NCBI GenBank assembly: GCA_022709755.1
Contig: JAKLIF010000008.1
Coordinates: 82,014-146,013, forward strand
Length of the DNA: 64,000 nucleotides
Direction: 5' to 3'
DNA from: Elusimicrobiota bacterium
Lineage (GTDB): Bacteria; Elusimicrobiota; Elusimicrobia; FEN-1173; JAKLIF01
Shown: piece after piece, positions 24,325-34,800 of the stretch
How the letters are laid out: each line of letters opens with the position of its first letter
How positions within the stretch are numbered: the first letter of the stretch is position 1
Notes under the pieces: generated by a model
What the model was told of the DNA's origin: nothing
Databases searched by the model: none
Seen by the model: only the letters and a program-made list of their open reading frames with translations
Made by a program: the position numbers and the translations under genes

Positions 24325-27300
24325 ATCTGCCCGAACTATCCATCAAAAGACCCATCTTCATATCGTCAATCGTTTTGGCGTCTCTGGTCGTCGGAGCCTT
24401 GTGCCTCAAAATGCTTGGCGTCGATCTTTTTCCAGAAGTCAACCTACCAGTGGTGAGCGTGACCTCTATTTATCCAGGGGCTGGACCGGCAGAGATTGAA
24501 ACGCTTATCAGCAAGCCTTTAGAGGACGAAATCAGCTCCATCTCCGGCCTGAAACGATTGACTTCGAAAAACTACGAGGGTGTCAGCGTGGTGATCGCCG
24601 AGTTTCGTATGGGAATCGACATTCAATATGCCGAACAAAAGGTTCGCGACCGGGTGGATCTGGCCAAGGCCAAGTTTCCTGATGAAGCCAAGGAACCTGT
24701 CATCCGACGGCAAGACCCGTCAGATCAACCCATCATCTCCCTGGCATTAAAAGCCGATCTGCCGGAAGCCCAACTCTTCGATTTGGCGGACAAATTCTTA
24801 AAGCCGCGTGTGGAACAGATTAACGGAGTGGGTCTCGTAAAGATCGTTGGCGGACGCGAGCGTGAGATTCACGTCACCTTGGACCGCGAAAAACTGACAA
24901 GGCGGGAGTTGTCGGCCGGAAAGGTGGCTTCCCGCTTGGCCGCCGCCGGGGAAAACATTCCGAGCGGCAAGATAAACGAGGGGCAACAGGAAACGATTTT
25001 CCGCAGTTTGGGCGAATTCGGCTCAGTCAAAGAAATAGCCGACACACTTTTGAACATGTTCGGTAACGATGTGCCCACCCGCGTTTCGGACGTGGGCTCC
25101 GTGGAAGACACGTTGGAGGACGAGCAAACCCGCGCTGCCATCGATGGTGAAAAGGCCCTGTTTCTGCAGGTGTATAGACAATCCGGATCGAACATCATTG
25201 CCGTTGTCGATTCCGTATACCAAAAACTGGACGACATCCGGGCCGAACTGGCGGCCAAACCCGGCAATCCATCGGTCACGCCGCTGAAAGACATCAGCGT
25301 GATGATTCGGGATAACGTTGAGGACGTGTATGTCAGCATCGTGTTCGGGATCATCCTGACCGCCATCGTCGTTTTTCTGTTCTTGGCCAACGGAAAATCC
25401 ACCATCGTCACGCTGTTGACCCTCCCGAACTCCCTGATTGGCGCGGGAATATTGATTTACCTCGCCAAGTTTTCCATCAACATGTCCACGCTGATGGCGC
25501 TGAGCCTCGCGGTGGGGTTGGTTATTGACGATGCCATCGTTGTCTGTGAAAGCATTTTCAAGCAAATCGAACATCACGTGCCGCCTGCGGATGCTGCGCG
25601 CAAGGGCACTGCCCAAGTGCAATTGGCCGTCATAGCCACCACCTTGGTCATCATTGCCGCTTTTTTGCCCCTGGGTTTCATCAAGGGTGCCGTCGGTGAA
25701 TTCTTCAGGCCGTTTGCTTTGACCATGTGCTTTGCCATGGCCATCAGTTTAGGTGACGCCTTGACCATCGCACCGGCTCTAAGCGCCTATTTGGGCTCCT
25801 GTGGCGGAGACGAGTCGCAAAAACGGGGAGGTCCGCTGAATCGTTGGACAGGGGCTTTGTTGGGATCCTTCAATCGGTTTCAAACCTGGCTGGAGTCCGT
25901 CTATCTTAAGGTATTGCACTTCACGCTCCATCGGCCTCTCCCCATTCTGGCGATAGGGCTGATCATATTCGCATCAACAGGCGCGCTATTCCAGAAGGTG
26001 CCGATGCAATTCGTTCCCAACACCGAAAATCCCGAATTCGTGATCAATCTGGAAATGGAACCCGGCACAAATCTGGACGCCATGAACCGCACCGTTGATG
26101 AGGCGGAACGGGTCATCCGCGGCAATCCGGAAGTGGAACTTGTGGCCGCCACCATCGGCAATGACAACAATGAACCGAACAAGGCCGAGCTGTACGTCAA
26201 GCTGGTTCCGGCGAAGAATCGAACGATCACACCGGGCAGCATGAAGGATCGCGTCCGGGAGCAGTTGCTTCCTTTATCCTATGCCAAACCCAAAATAAAA
26301 ATAGCGGATCCGACAGGTGCTCTAACCCAACCGTTCTCGATGAACTTGATCGGCAATGACTCCGCCGAACTGGAAAAATACGCAGCCCGTGCGTTGGAAT
26401 GGATGCAAAAAGATCAGCGCTTACGCGACGTGGACACCAGTTGGCGGCCCGGTCGGCCGGAGTTTCAGTTCAAGCTCAAACCGGGCATGGCCGAACGTTA
26501 CGGCATTACACCAGCCGCCATGGGGCTGGAACTACGCGCACAGGTGGAGGGCATGACCCCGGCCAAATTCCGGGAAAACGGCGAGGAATACGACGTACGG
26601 GTGCGCCTGAAAGAAGACCAACGGAATCTGCGGGAGAATTACGACGATATTTATGTTCCGAACATCAATGGCAAACTGGTGAAGCTGTCCGACTTCGCGG
26701 CCGCCACGGCAAAGATGGGACCTGCCACCATCGACCGGCAGGACCGGGGCCGGTTCATCCAGTTATCGGCTGACATCGCCAAGGGCGCGAACATGAACAA
26801 TATCATTTCAGATATCACCGCGTTTCTTAAAAACGATGCGAAGCTTCCTCCGAGCATTCGTTACGTGTTTGTCGGTGAAACGGAATACATGCTGGAAATG
26901 CAGGAATCCGTTATCCTGGCTGTGCTGATAGCCATTATCTTCATCTATCTCATCCTGTCCAGCCTGTACGAATCGTTCGTCACTCCGGTCACTATTCTAA
27001 TTTCCCTGCCTTTGTCGCTCAGTGGCTCGTTCTTGGGGCTTCTCCTCATGCACGAACCCATCAATATTCTGACGATGATGGGCTTGGTTATGGCATTGGG
27101 TGTGGCGGGCAAAAACGCAATTCTGTTGGTGGACTCGGCCAATCAACGCGTCCAAGCGGGGATGTCTCGGGTGCAGGCTCTGATCGAGGCCGGACAGTCG
27201 CGATTACGTCCGATTCTGATGACATCCATCGCATTGATTGCCGGAACGGTGCCTGTTGCCATAGGGCTCACGGAAGGAGCCAAAATGCGTACCGGCATGG

Positions 27301-27461
27301 GTGTGGCCGTAATCGGCGGCATGGTGAGTTCTACTCTGCTCAGTCTCGTGATTGTGCCGGCCGTATTCCTGTTCGTTGACCGCATCCGGGTGTGGAGTGC
27401 CGACGTGCTGGTGAGAGCGCTGCAGTTCAAGGCAATCGAGAGTGGGGACCGACCGCAATAG
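24321..27461 (+). CDS. RND efflux transporter permease (AcrB/HAE1-like)
   Basis: 1046 residues from the ATG at 24321, which overlaps the TolC stop; a longer frame running back to 24063 is antiparallel chance. The first helix starts at about 12 (RPIFISSIVLASLVVGALCL). Proton-relay residues are visible: the Asp pair in LAVGLVIDDAIVVCE (about 404-405) and Lys in LGVAGKNAILLVD (about 930). Both periplasmic domains are present. It exports drugs, dyes or metabolites using the proton gradient and normally needs a periplasmic adaptor, absent here. Probably controlled by the TetR upstream. Confidence 0.92.
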   Translation: MNLPELSIKRPIFISSIVLASLVVGALCLKMLGVDLFPEVNLPVVSVTSIYPGAGPAEIETLISKPLEDEISSISGLKRLTSKNYEGVSVVIAEFRMGIDIQYAEQKVRDRVDLAKAKFPDEAKEPVIRRQDPSDQPIISLALKADLPEAQLFDLADKFLKPRVEQINGVGLVKIVGGREREIHVTLDREKLTRRELSAGKVASRLAAAGENIPSGKINEGQQETIFRSLGEFGSVKEIADTLLNMFGNDVPTRVSDVGSVEDTLEDEQTRAAIDGEKALFLQVYRQSGSNIIAVVDSVYQKLDDIRAELAAKPGNPSVTPLKDISVMIRDNVEDVYVSIVFGIILTAIVVFLFLANGKSTIVTLLTLPNSLIGAGILIYLAKFSINMSTLMALSLAVGLVIDDAIVVCESIFKQIEHHVPPADAARKGTAQVQLAVIATTLVIIAAFLPLGFIKGAVGEFFRPFALTMCFAMAISLGDALTIAPALSAYLGSCGGDESQKRGGPLNRWTGALLGSFNRFQTWLESVYLKVLHFTLHRPLPILAIGLIIFASTGALFQKVPMQFVPNTENPEFVINLEMEPGTNLDAMNRTVDEAERVIRGNPEVELVAATIGNDNNEPNKAELYVKLVPAKNRTITPGSMKDRVREQLLPLSYAKPKIKIADPTGALTQPFSMNLIGNDSAELEKYAARALEWMQKDQRLRDVDTSWRPGRPEFQFKLKPGMAERYGITPAAMGLELRAQVEGMTPAKFRENGEEYDVRVRLKEDQRNLRENYDDIYVPNINGKLVKLSDFAAATAKMGPATIDRQDRGRFIQLSADIAKGANMNNIISDITAFLKNDAKLPPSIRYVFVGETEYMLEMQESVILAVLIAIIFIYLILSSLYESFVTPVTILISLPLSLSGSFLGLLLMHEPINILTMMGLVMALGVAGKNAILLVDSANQRVQAGMSRVQALIEAGQSRLRPILMTSIALIAGTVPVAIGLTEGAKMRTGMGVAVIGGMVSSTLLSLVIVPAVFLFVDRIRVWSADVLVRALQFKAIESGDRPQ

Positions 27462-27474
27462 CTCGAGGGTAACA

Positions 27475-27774
27475 ATGGAACACGACAATATGCAAGACGA
27501 TCGAACGGCCTCATGTGAAAGCTGCGGGCGAACGATGGTAATAGACACGATCTCAAAATGGGACAATCGATATTGCACAACGTGTCAGAATCCAATTAAC
27601 GGCGTTATGGCAGATTATGAGACGGTACGCAGGAATAGCGTTATGATCATCATGAAACTCCTGAAAAATGATTATACCGAGACAACATATATGGTGGATC
27701 GCGTTTTGAAGAAACTCCCACGCTGGAATACGGGCGTCGTGGATATAGGAAAGACAGATGCATCCCAAAGATAG
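27475..27774 (+). CDS. Small zinc-ribbon protein
   Basis: 99 residues from the ATG at 27475, five bases after GAGGG; an upstream in-frame ATG at 27442 lies inside the RND gene. Residues 15-45 contain two C-x2-C pairs (CESCG and CTTC) around a beta turn, a small zinc ribbon. The remaining two thirds are helical and charged, with MIIMKLLKNDYTETTYMVDR. No known family. It is first in a group with the unknown 27787 gene and the YejM-like gene, in the pump direction and 13 bases after the RND stop. Confidence 0.65.
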   Translation: MEHDNMQDDRTASCESCGRTMVIDTISKWDNRYCTTCQNPINGVMADYETVRRNSVMIIMKLLKNDYTETTYMVDRVLKKLPRWNTGVVDIGKTDASQR

Positions 27775-27786
27775 GTGAATGAACAT

Positions 27787-28458
27787 ATGCATTTAAATGA
27801 CGATGGACATCCCAGCGTCGGGATGCTTGAAGTGTTAGGGGTGAGCGAAATCAACGGGGGAGAAAGCCGCGTCTCCGTAGAGCCAAATGGCTATCAATAC
27901 GATAGATATATTATGAGCATTCCATCGGGGATAAAAGTGTCCATCCCTAGTAAAGATTTAAATCGGTTTTGCCTGAATCTAATAGCCCGACCTTGTTTCG
28001 AATGGCCTGTTTTGCTTGAGTTCGTTTCCGGTTGCACGGTCCCGCTGACAAATAACGAGTTATCCGATCAGAATATAGATACTCAAGTCATCGCCGGTCT
28101 GTGTCGTATTGTGGCCGCACTTATTTCTGTTACGGAGAGCAAACATCTCAAGGAGTTGACCTCAGTGCATATTCTCTTGCTCTGCGGGAACAGGCTGACG
28201 GACAACCCGCTTTCACCGAATTCGTTGTATGTGCCGTCGCTACGGCTTCAAAAATACATCCGGGAAATCGACCAGAAAAACATCCTCTATCGGTGCGGCT
28301 TCCTTCGTAAATTCAAGTCCCATTTCAATGATGGGATTGAAGAGATATTTTTCAACCCGTATAGCGTTCCCATCGAGATTCCCGATGATCAGATGTCTGA
28401 TAATGTTCGATCCCTTATAACGATAATAACAGAGGAAAGACAAAGATGGACAGCGTAG
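27787..28458 (+). CDS. Unknown protein upstream of the YejM-like gene
   Basis: 223 residues from the ATG at 27787, chosen over a GTG at 27775 because AGGTGA lies 8 bases before it. No signal peptide and no known motif. A mixed alpha/beta profile has a hydrophobic middle (QVIAGLCRIVAALISV) that could be a buried helix, and five scattered cysteines. The end overlaps the YejM-like start by 13 bases, so the two are translationally coupled and probably act together. I cannot assign a function. Confidence 0.55.
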   Translation: MHLNDDGHPSVGMLEVLGVSEINGGESRVSVEPNGYQYDRYIMSIPSGIKVSIPSKDLNRFCLNLIARPCFEWPVLLEFVSGCTVPLTNNELSDQNIDTQVIAGLCRIVAALISVTESKHLKELTSVHILLLCGNRLTDNPLSPNSLYVPSLRLQKYIREIDQKNILYRCGFLRKFKSHFNDGIEEIFFNPYSVPIEIPDDQMSDNVRSLITIITEERQRWTA

Positions 28459-30371
28459 CCGGGATGGAACTTTCCAAGCATGACCATGAATGTGAACGCA
28501 ACGCCATATCCACGACGCTTTTTCAGTTCGTGTCGGCTAATATATTGGTCGCTTATGTTTATGCACATTTTTATCTTTTGCGAACGAATATGAATTTCGC
28601 GGGGCCAGGATGGGTGTTTGCTGCTACGGCGCTGCTGGCTCAGATAGGTTTTTTATTTGTCTTGCTCGGTTTTTGTTTTATGTTGTTGTCTCGCTTTTAT
28701 CACCCGAACACGGCCTTTATCCTTATCGTATCGTCTGTTTATTCGTTGCTGTTGATCCTCCTGTTTCTCGATACGAGAGTCTATTCAATATTTAAATTTC
28801 ACATAAATGGGCTTGTGTGGAACATTATTACGACTAAAGGCGGATGGGAATCCATGCATATTCCGACGCGTGACGTTGTTTCATTCAGCGGGTTATGTCT
28901 GGCGGTTGTCTGGACGGAATTTAAGGGTTTTTCGGAAATACGATATATATTGACGGCGAAACGTTTTATGTTACCCCAGGCAAAACGATCGTGGATCCTC
29001 CTTTCGGCGACGTTCATCCTCTTGCTGTTTGCCGAGAAAGTGGTTTATGCCATCAGTGACTTGCGTCAAGTGCGTGAAATCACCGTGGCGGAACGAGCGG
29101 TGCCACTCTATCAGCCGTTGACGATACGCAAGATGGCGAGACGGTTTGGCATCAACACCGATCATATGTCTCTCCCGCCGCCGGATCACACAAAAGAAGG
29201 CCTGTCTTATCCACGGCAGCCGTTGGTTTATAATACACCCAAAAAGATGTTTAATTATGTCTGGTTGATCATTGACGGATGGCGTTCGGATGCCTTTTCT
29301 CCCGAGATCACGCCCCATCTGTGGCAATTCGGCAAAAAATGTCAGGTGTTTTCCCGGCATCTGAGCGGCGGAAACAGCACTCGCTTCGGTATTTTCAGTC
29401 TTTATTATGGGTTGTATGGCGCTTATTGGCCGACTTTCCTAAACGAAGGACGAGGCCCTGTTTTTATCGACCGTCTGAAAGAAATGAACTACCGTTTTAA
29501 AATACTGTCCGGTGTGCCGCTGACGTCTCCTGAATTCCGCCAGACCGTTTTCAGCCAGGTCGTCGAATTTGTCTCAGATGAACTGCCCGGACAACAGCCT
29601 TGGGAGAAAGATCAGATGATGATGTCTGAATTGCCGTCATTCCTGTCCTCCGCACGTTCATCGCACTTTTTTATCAGCGTTCTTTTTGATTCGACCCATA
29701 TCGGATACAGTTTTCCGCCGGATCGGGGTTTGGACCCTTTCCGCCCTTACCTGAAAAGCGTTTACTATTCCGAGTATGGCAACGCATATCATCTGGTGGA
29801 AGATATGAACCGTTATAAAAATTCAGTTTATTATGTGGACCATCTGATCGGTAATCTATTGGAAGATATGGAGCGGAAAAAACTTCTGGAGAACACCGTC
29901 GTTCTGGTTACCGGAGACCATGGTGAGGCATTCGGAGAGAACGGATATTGGGGGCACAACAGCAGTTTTTCCGACGAGCAGGTGCATGTGCCGTTTTTGC
30001 TGTATGTTTCCAGCATGAAACCACAGACGTATAATCATCCCACCAGCCATCATGATGTTGTGCCGACGATCATGCGTTTCCTGGGGACACTCAATCCGTC
30101 GGATGATTACAGTCTCGGTCAATCGATGTTTCAGATCGCCGCAGCATCCCGCACGTTGGTCAGCTGCGGGTGGGACGAATGTGCCGCAATCAACGATACT
30201 TCTTGCATTGTTTTTGGGACGCGTAGTTATAAACTGGCGCGTCCTGTGGTCTATGGCAGAGATTATAAAGAACGGTCTGACCGGTCCGATGTGCTCAACG
30301 TCAGGATGTCCGATCTGACCCGAATTATGTCTGAACTGGGAAAATATTTCAGGTCATCTAAGCGGTATTGA
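28446..30371 (+). CDS. YejM/PbgA-like inner-membrane hydrolase
   Basis: 641 residues. The first 190 contain five hydrophobic helices in the DUF3413 pattern (FQFVSANILVAYVYAHFYLL, LLAQIGFLFVLLGFCFMLLS and others). The periplasmic alkaline-phosphatase/sulfatase domain begins at about 265: VWLIIDGWRSDAF, then SGGNSTRFGIFSLYYGL, and VTGDHGEAFGENGYWGH with a later EQVHVPFLLY, keeping the Asp and His metal-ligand positions. E. coli YejM binds LPS and tunes its synthesis via LapB. Here it is coupled to two unknown genes behind an RND pump, an unusual setting. Phosphatase activity is possible but unproven. Confidence 0.85.
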   Translation: MDSVAGMELSKHDHECERNAISTTLFQFVSANILVAYVYAHFYLLRTNMNFAGPGWVFAATALLAQIGFLFVLLGFCFMLLSRFYHPNTAFILIVSSVYSLLLILLFLDTRVYSIFKFHINGLVWNIITTKGGWESMHIPTRDVVSFSGLCLAVVWTEFKGFSEIRYILTAKRFMLPQAKRSWILLSATFILLLFAEKVVYAISDLRQVREITVAERAVPLYQPLTIRKMARRFGINTDHMSLPPPDHTKEGLSYPRQPLVYNTPKKMFNYVWLIIDGWRSDAFSPEITPHLWQFGKKCQVFSRHLSGGNSTRFGIFSLYYGLYGAYWPTFLNEGRGPVFIDRLKEMNYRFKILSGVPLTSPEFRQTVFSQVVEFVSDELPGQQPWEKDQMMMSELPSFLSSARSSHFFISVLFDSTHIGYSFPPDRGLDPFRPYLKSVYYSEYGNAYHLVEDMNRYKNSVYYVDHLIGNLLEDMERKKLLENTVVLVTGDHGEAFGENGYWGHNSSFSDEQVHVPFLLYVSSMKPQTYNHPTSHHDVVPTIMRFLGTLNPSDDYSLGQSMFQIAAASRTLVSCGWDECAAINDTSCIVFGTRSYKLARPVVYGRDYKERSDRSDVLNVRMSDLTRIMSELGKYFRSSKRY

Positions 30372-30515
30372 AAAATAGGGGCATCGGCAATAATTGAAAA
30401 CTGAGCGCATGAACATTAATGTAATACATAAGTAAATATCAAATCATTAATTAAATAATCAGATAAAGATGACATTCTTTCCGAAAACTGGACCAGAATC
30501 TGTTTTAGAAATATG

Positions 30516-30911
30516 CTAAGCCCAAAAAGACAAAAACATATTTTCCATTTTCATCCGTTTTGCTTCCTTTTTTAGCGCGGTAATAATAAATCCATCCACT
30601 CCTTTCCAAATATAAGATACAAACCTTACCGGTTTGAAATTTCCCTGGCGATCGTAATATCGAAGGTTGTATAACTCGATCTGTTTATAGAGCAACGGAA
30701 TACAGTCAGATATGATGTCCTGGCCATAGAGTTTTCGTAAAGGGGGAAAAGCTTTTTTATAAAACCGGTAAGAAACAAAACCCATGTGCCGCAGCACAAT
30801 TTCATTGGCGCTTTCATGGGAACCTCTTTTGGCTTTTGCGATTAATCGGCGTTCTTCTCGCAGCGATATTTTAGGGTAGCGCCTAATAATTTTGTAGTAA
30901 TTTCCCTGCAT
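30516..30911 (-). CDS. Orphan sigma-70 region 1.2-2-like protein
   Basis: 131 residues. Residues 12-50 resemble sigma region 1.2 (PKISLREERRLIAKAKRGSH, ESANEIVLRHMGFVSYRFYK), and residues 60-120 resemble region 2 (YGQDIISDCIPLLYKQIELY, FKPVRFVSYIWKGVDGFIIT). Regions 3 and 4 are missing; the protein ends MENMFLSFWA. It could be a truncated sigma factor, an RNA polymerase-binding regulator, or a relic. No ribosome binding site is visible and the surroundings are AT-rich. 30372-30515 has no gene. Confidence 0.5.
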   Translation of the reverse strand: MQGNYYKIIRRYPKISLREERRLIAKAKRGSHESANEIVLRHMGFVSYRFYKKAFPPLRKLYGQDIISDCIPLLYKQIELYNLRYYDRQGNFKPVRFVSYIWKGVDGFIITALKKEAKRMKMENMFLSFWA

Positions 30912-31141
30912 AATCCCAAGAAATACACTACCAAATTAAGCATGATACCGTATGTCCGTCTCACACAGATGGACACTAAATATCCTATGGGATATTAGCG
31001 ATATTCGATTCTATTTTACGCATCGAAATGTCGGATTTTAGTGCAGGTAATATTGTATTTCCTACCTAAAAAACGGACAAAACGGACATTAAAAACTGAT
31101 GCTCTTACCTCACTGAGCACCCCCACCGGAGCACTTTAAGT

Positions 31142-31165
31142 AAACCGTTGATATGCAACGGTTTT
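31142..31165 (+). terminator. Hairpin in the 30.9-31.3 kb gap
   Basis: AAACCGTTG, a five-base loop and CAACGGTTTT, which closes a nine-pair stem ending in T bases. It may terminate transcription in either direction. The rest of 30912-31306 is AT-rich with no gene I can support. Confidence 0.45.
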
Positions 31166-31293
31166 AAGAAAAGCGGAGCAAGACAGTAATCAAAACTCCG
31201 TGTTTTTCCGTCGAGAAAGCGGTTCGAGATGAAAATGGACCCCGAGTATGAATGATGTAACGGAATCACCGCATGGGTTGGATGGATTAACGA

Positions 31294-31327
31294 GGGCATT
31301 GCAGATTCAATCCGCAATGCCCTTTTT
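31294..31327 (+). terminator. Hairpin with T tract overlapping a gene end
   Basis: GGGCATTGC, an 11-base loop and GCAATGCCC followed by TTTTT. The T tract reads in the plus direction, while the stop codon of the leftward gene 31307-31735 falls in the loop. Confidence 0.5.
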
Positions 31328-31735
31328 GCTTTCACGCCTCAGCAGACGCCACACAGTTGAGCCGCACCATTTCCCTTGCCGGCGGGTTTCATGATCTTCT
31401 GCGTTGAGGCGCTTGGCAATATTTTCCATCGACAGACCCTCAGCCACCAATTCCCGAATCCGCTTAATCCATTTCAATTCAGTTGCATCAACAGCCCGGC
31501 CTCGTTCCGTCACCTTCTGCCCGAAGGGCACGCGTCCAATTTCACGGACGATTTTTTGGGACTGGGCTCCTGACGCCGGTATGGTTGCCTCCTTATCTTT
31601 TGCGTTCAGTTCAGCGGGAACTTTCTCTCCCGTTGCCAACCGAATAGACGCTGTTGCCAATAAATCCACAACCCTTCTTAGCCGTTCCTCCGGCGTCATG
31701 TCTTCGGGATCCAAATGTTTCCGCCAGTCATTCAT
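31307..31735 (-). CDS. Recombinase-type HTH protein
   Basis: 142 residues from the ATG at 31735, which has GGGGGAGGTG five bases upstream; a longer frame from 31801 lacks this. The opening DWRKHLDPEDMTPEERLRRV is typical of small proteins found beside recombinases and helicase-methylase loci. The end, IRELVAEGLSMENIAKRLNA and then GSTVWRLLRRESKKG, is an HTH_7/resolvase-like DNA-binding unit. It lacks a catalytic serine, so it is a DNA-binding accessory or regulator. It is divergent from the PLD-helicase gene across about 100 bases. Confidence 0.6.
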   Translation of the reverse strand: MNDWRKHLDPEDMTPEERLRRVVDLLATASIRLATGEKVPAELNAKDKEATIPASGAQSQKIVREIGRVPFGQKVTERGRAVDATELKWIKRIRELVAEGLSMENIAKRLNAEDHETRRQGKWCGSTVWRLLRRESKKGIAD

Positions 31736-31837
31736 AGGCACCTCCCCCGTCCAGCCTTTGGCCGAACGTGGGTTGATACCTTCGTTTGATAAATATTGCA
31801 ATACCCCTCAACAATGCAGGGAGTGGTTTTTATAAAA

Positions 31838-34800
31838 ATGGAACCGTCATCAGATTTAACGTTCATAACAAACGAATCCGGGAAGACACTGTCTGACCGA
31901 TTCGCCGTCTTACTTAAAGAAGACACACGTTTTTTCGATTGTCTCATCGGCTACTTTTTTATCAGCGGCTTTTACAAGCTCTACCCCTCGCTCACTAAGG
32001 CCGAAAAGATTCGAATTCTCATCGGGATCAAGACCGACCGCGCTACTTATGAACTAATCCAAGCCGGCAAAGGACAGCAGGAGTTGGCATTGGAATCCCA
32101 TGCCCAAGTCCGGGAACGATTACCCGGCGAAATTCTGACCGAACTCCAAACATCCGGCGATAGTTCGGATATTGAAGATGGGGTCCACAAATTTGTGGAG
32201 TGGATTAAATTCGGAAAACTGGAAGTCCGCGCTTATCCATCGGAACGCATTCACGCGAAGCTATACATCATGACCTTTCACGAGGACGACCGAGACAAAG
32301 GTCGGGTCATCACAGGATCGAGCAATTTTACGCAAGCTGGTTTGCAAGATAATCTAGAGTTCAACGTTGAGCTCAAGAACCGCTCCGACTACGACTTCGC
32401 TATTCGAAAGTTCAACGAACTCTGGGCAACGTCGGTTGACGTGACAAAGGATTACGTCACTACTATTGAAGTTAAGTCTCCGTTCGCACAGTTTACGCCG
32501 CATGAGCTTTACCTGAAATTTCTTTACGAATACTTCCGTGGCGAACTGAACCTACCGGAAGAAATCGATGATATCTACCTGCCCGCCGGGTTCAAAAAAT
32601 TGAAGTATCAGGAAGAAGCGGTTCTTAATGCCCGTAAAGTCTTGGATGAATACGGCGGCGCATTCCTGTCGGACGTGGTTGGGTTAGGCAAAACCTACAT
32701 GTCGGCGTTGCTCGCCCAACATCTGAATGAGCCTTGCCTCGTCATTGCTCCTCCCCACCTGCTTGATGAACATAATCCCGGCTCTTGGCCGAATGTTTTT
32801 CGCGATTTTGGGATTCGTGGTTACCTATGCGAGTCTTTGGGCAAACTCCAATTCCTAACTGATCGCGATTTGAAGAAGTTCACCACAATATTTATTGATG
32901 AGTCTCACCGTTTCCGCACCGAGGACACCCAGAGTTATGAGATGCTGGCGCAAATTTGCCGGGGGAAGCGCGTCGTTTTAGTGTCCGCAACACCTCTTAA
33001 CAATACCCCGCAAGACATTCTGAGCCAGATCAAGCTATTTCAGCCGGGCAAGAACAGCACAATTCCCAATGTTCGCAATCTCGAAGCGTTTTTTGGGTCG
33101 CTTCGCCGCCGTCTCGAAGGGCTTGACCGTCAGCATGATCGGGAAGCTTATTTTCGCACTGTGCAGGAGAATGCCAGACAGACGCGCGAAAAGGTTCTCA
33201 AGTATCTCATGATTCGGAGGACACGCAGCGAGATCGAGAAATACTATGGGGAGGACCTGAGGCGACAAGGGATGAAATTTCCCGAGGTTGCGAACCCCGA
33301 GCCCCTCTTTTATAAGTTCAATAAGGTCGAGGCACAAGTGTTTGATGAGACTATCAGGGCGCTCACCCACGATTTCAAATACGCTCGATATACGCCGCTG
33401 GCCTACTACACCGGCGAGCGAGACGAACAGGAAGTCCTGAGCCAACGCAACCTCGCCAAGTTCATGAAAATTCTTACGGTCAAGCGCCTTGAAAGCAGTT
33501 TCACGGCGTTCCTGGCTACGCTCGGACGTTTTATCGAGACTTACGAACGCGTGATCAAAGAATTCCATAGAGGTCAGGTTTTCATCAGCAAGAAACACAT
33601 CGGGAAAGTGTTTGAACTACTGGAATCCGATGATCAAGAGAGCATCGACCGCCTCCTGGAGGAGGAAAAAGCCGAGAAACTTTCAGCTAAGGACTTCCGG
33701 CCGGAGTTCATCGCTGACCTCGAGGGCGACCTCAAGGCTCTCAAGGCCATCCGCGCCTTGTGGGAGCAAGTCACCCGCGACCCCAAGTGGGAGTCCTTCC
33801 GTACCATCCTCAAGAAGACGCCACTGCTTAAGGACGGCAAGATCATCATCTTCACCGAATCCAAAGAAACCGCTAACTATCTTGCCGATAAAATCCGTAA
33901 TCAGGTTGAGCCCAAGATTCTTCTATTCACCGGTGAGTCGCTTCATAGTGTCCGCGAGCAAGTCATCGCTAACTTTGATGCCAAAGTTCATCGACCGAAA
34001 GACGATTTCCGTATCCTTGTCTCTACAGAGGTTTTGGCGGAAGGCGTCAACCTCCATCGTTCAAACATAGTTATCAACTATGACATCCCGTGGAATCCCA
34101 CGCGCCTCATCCAGCGGGTCGGGCGCGTTAATCGCGTAGACACCAAGTTCGACAAGATTTACACCTATAACTTCTTCCCGACCGATGAGGGGAATGACCT
34201 CATTAAACTCCGCGAGGCCGCCGAAGCAAAGATTCACGCCTTTATCCAGATGCTCGGTGCGGATGCCCGACTGCTTACAGAAGGCGAAGAGATCGTCTCG
34301 CACGATCTCTTCGCCAAGTGGAACTCCAAAAAGACCATCACCGGCGAGGATGAGGACGAGGAGACGGAACTCAAGTTCCTCACTGAAATCCGCAACGTGC
34401 GCGACAAGCAGCCTGACTTGTTCGAGCGCATCAGGCGCCTACCCAAAAAGGCGCGCTCCACTCGAACGCTTCGCTCCCTCGCCCCCGCCGGAGAGGACAG
34501 CCAGATTGAGGGAAAGGTTTACTCATTTCCTTCACTACTCACTTATTTCCGCCAGGGCAGGCTCGATAAGTTCTTCCTCACGTCAAACGGCAAGCAGCTC
34601 GCGGTGGAGCTGGATTTTCTTTCGGCGGCAAACATTCTCAGGCCCGCTGATCCCCAAGAGCCGCGCCAATCTATCCCGCGCGAGTTCTATGATTTGCTCG
34701 ATAAGAATAAGGCCGCCTTCGTCACCGCCACGACCGCCGAAGCCGAGCAAGCCGCCGCCACCCATCGCGGCAGTCCGAATGACATTTATCTTCTTAAGCG

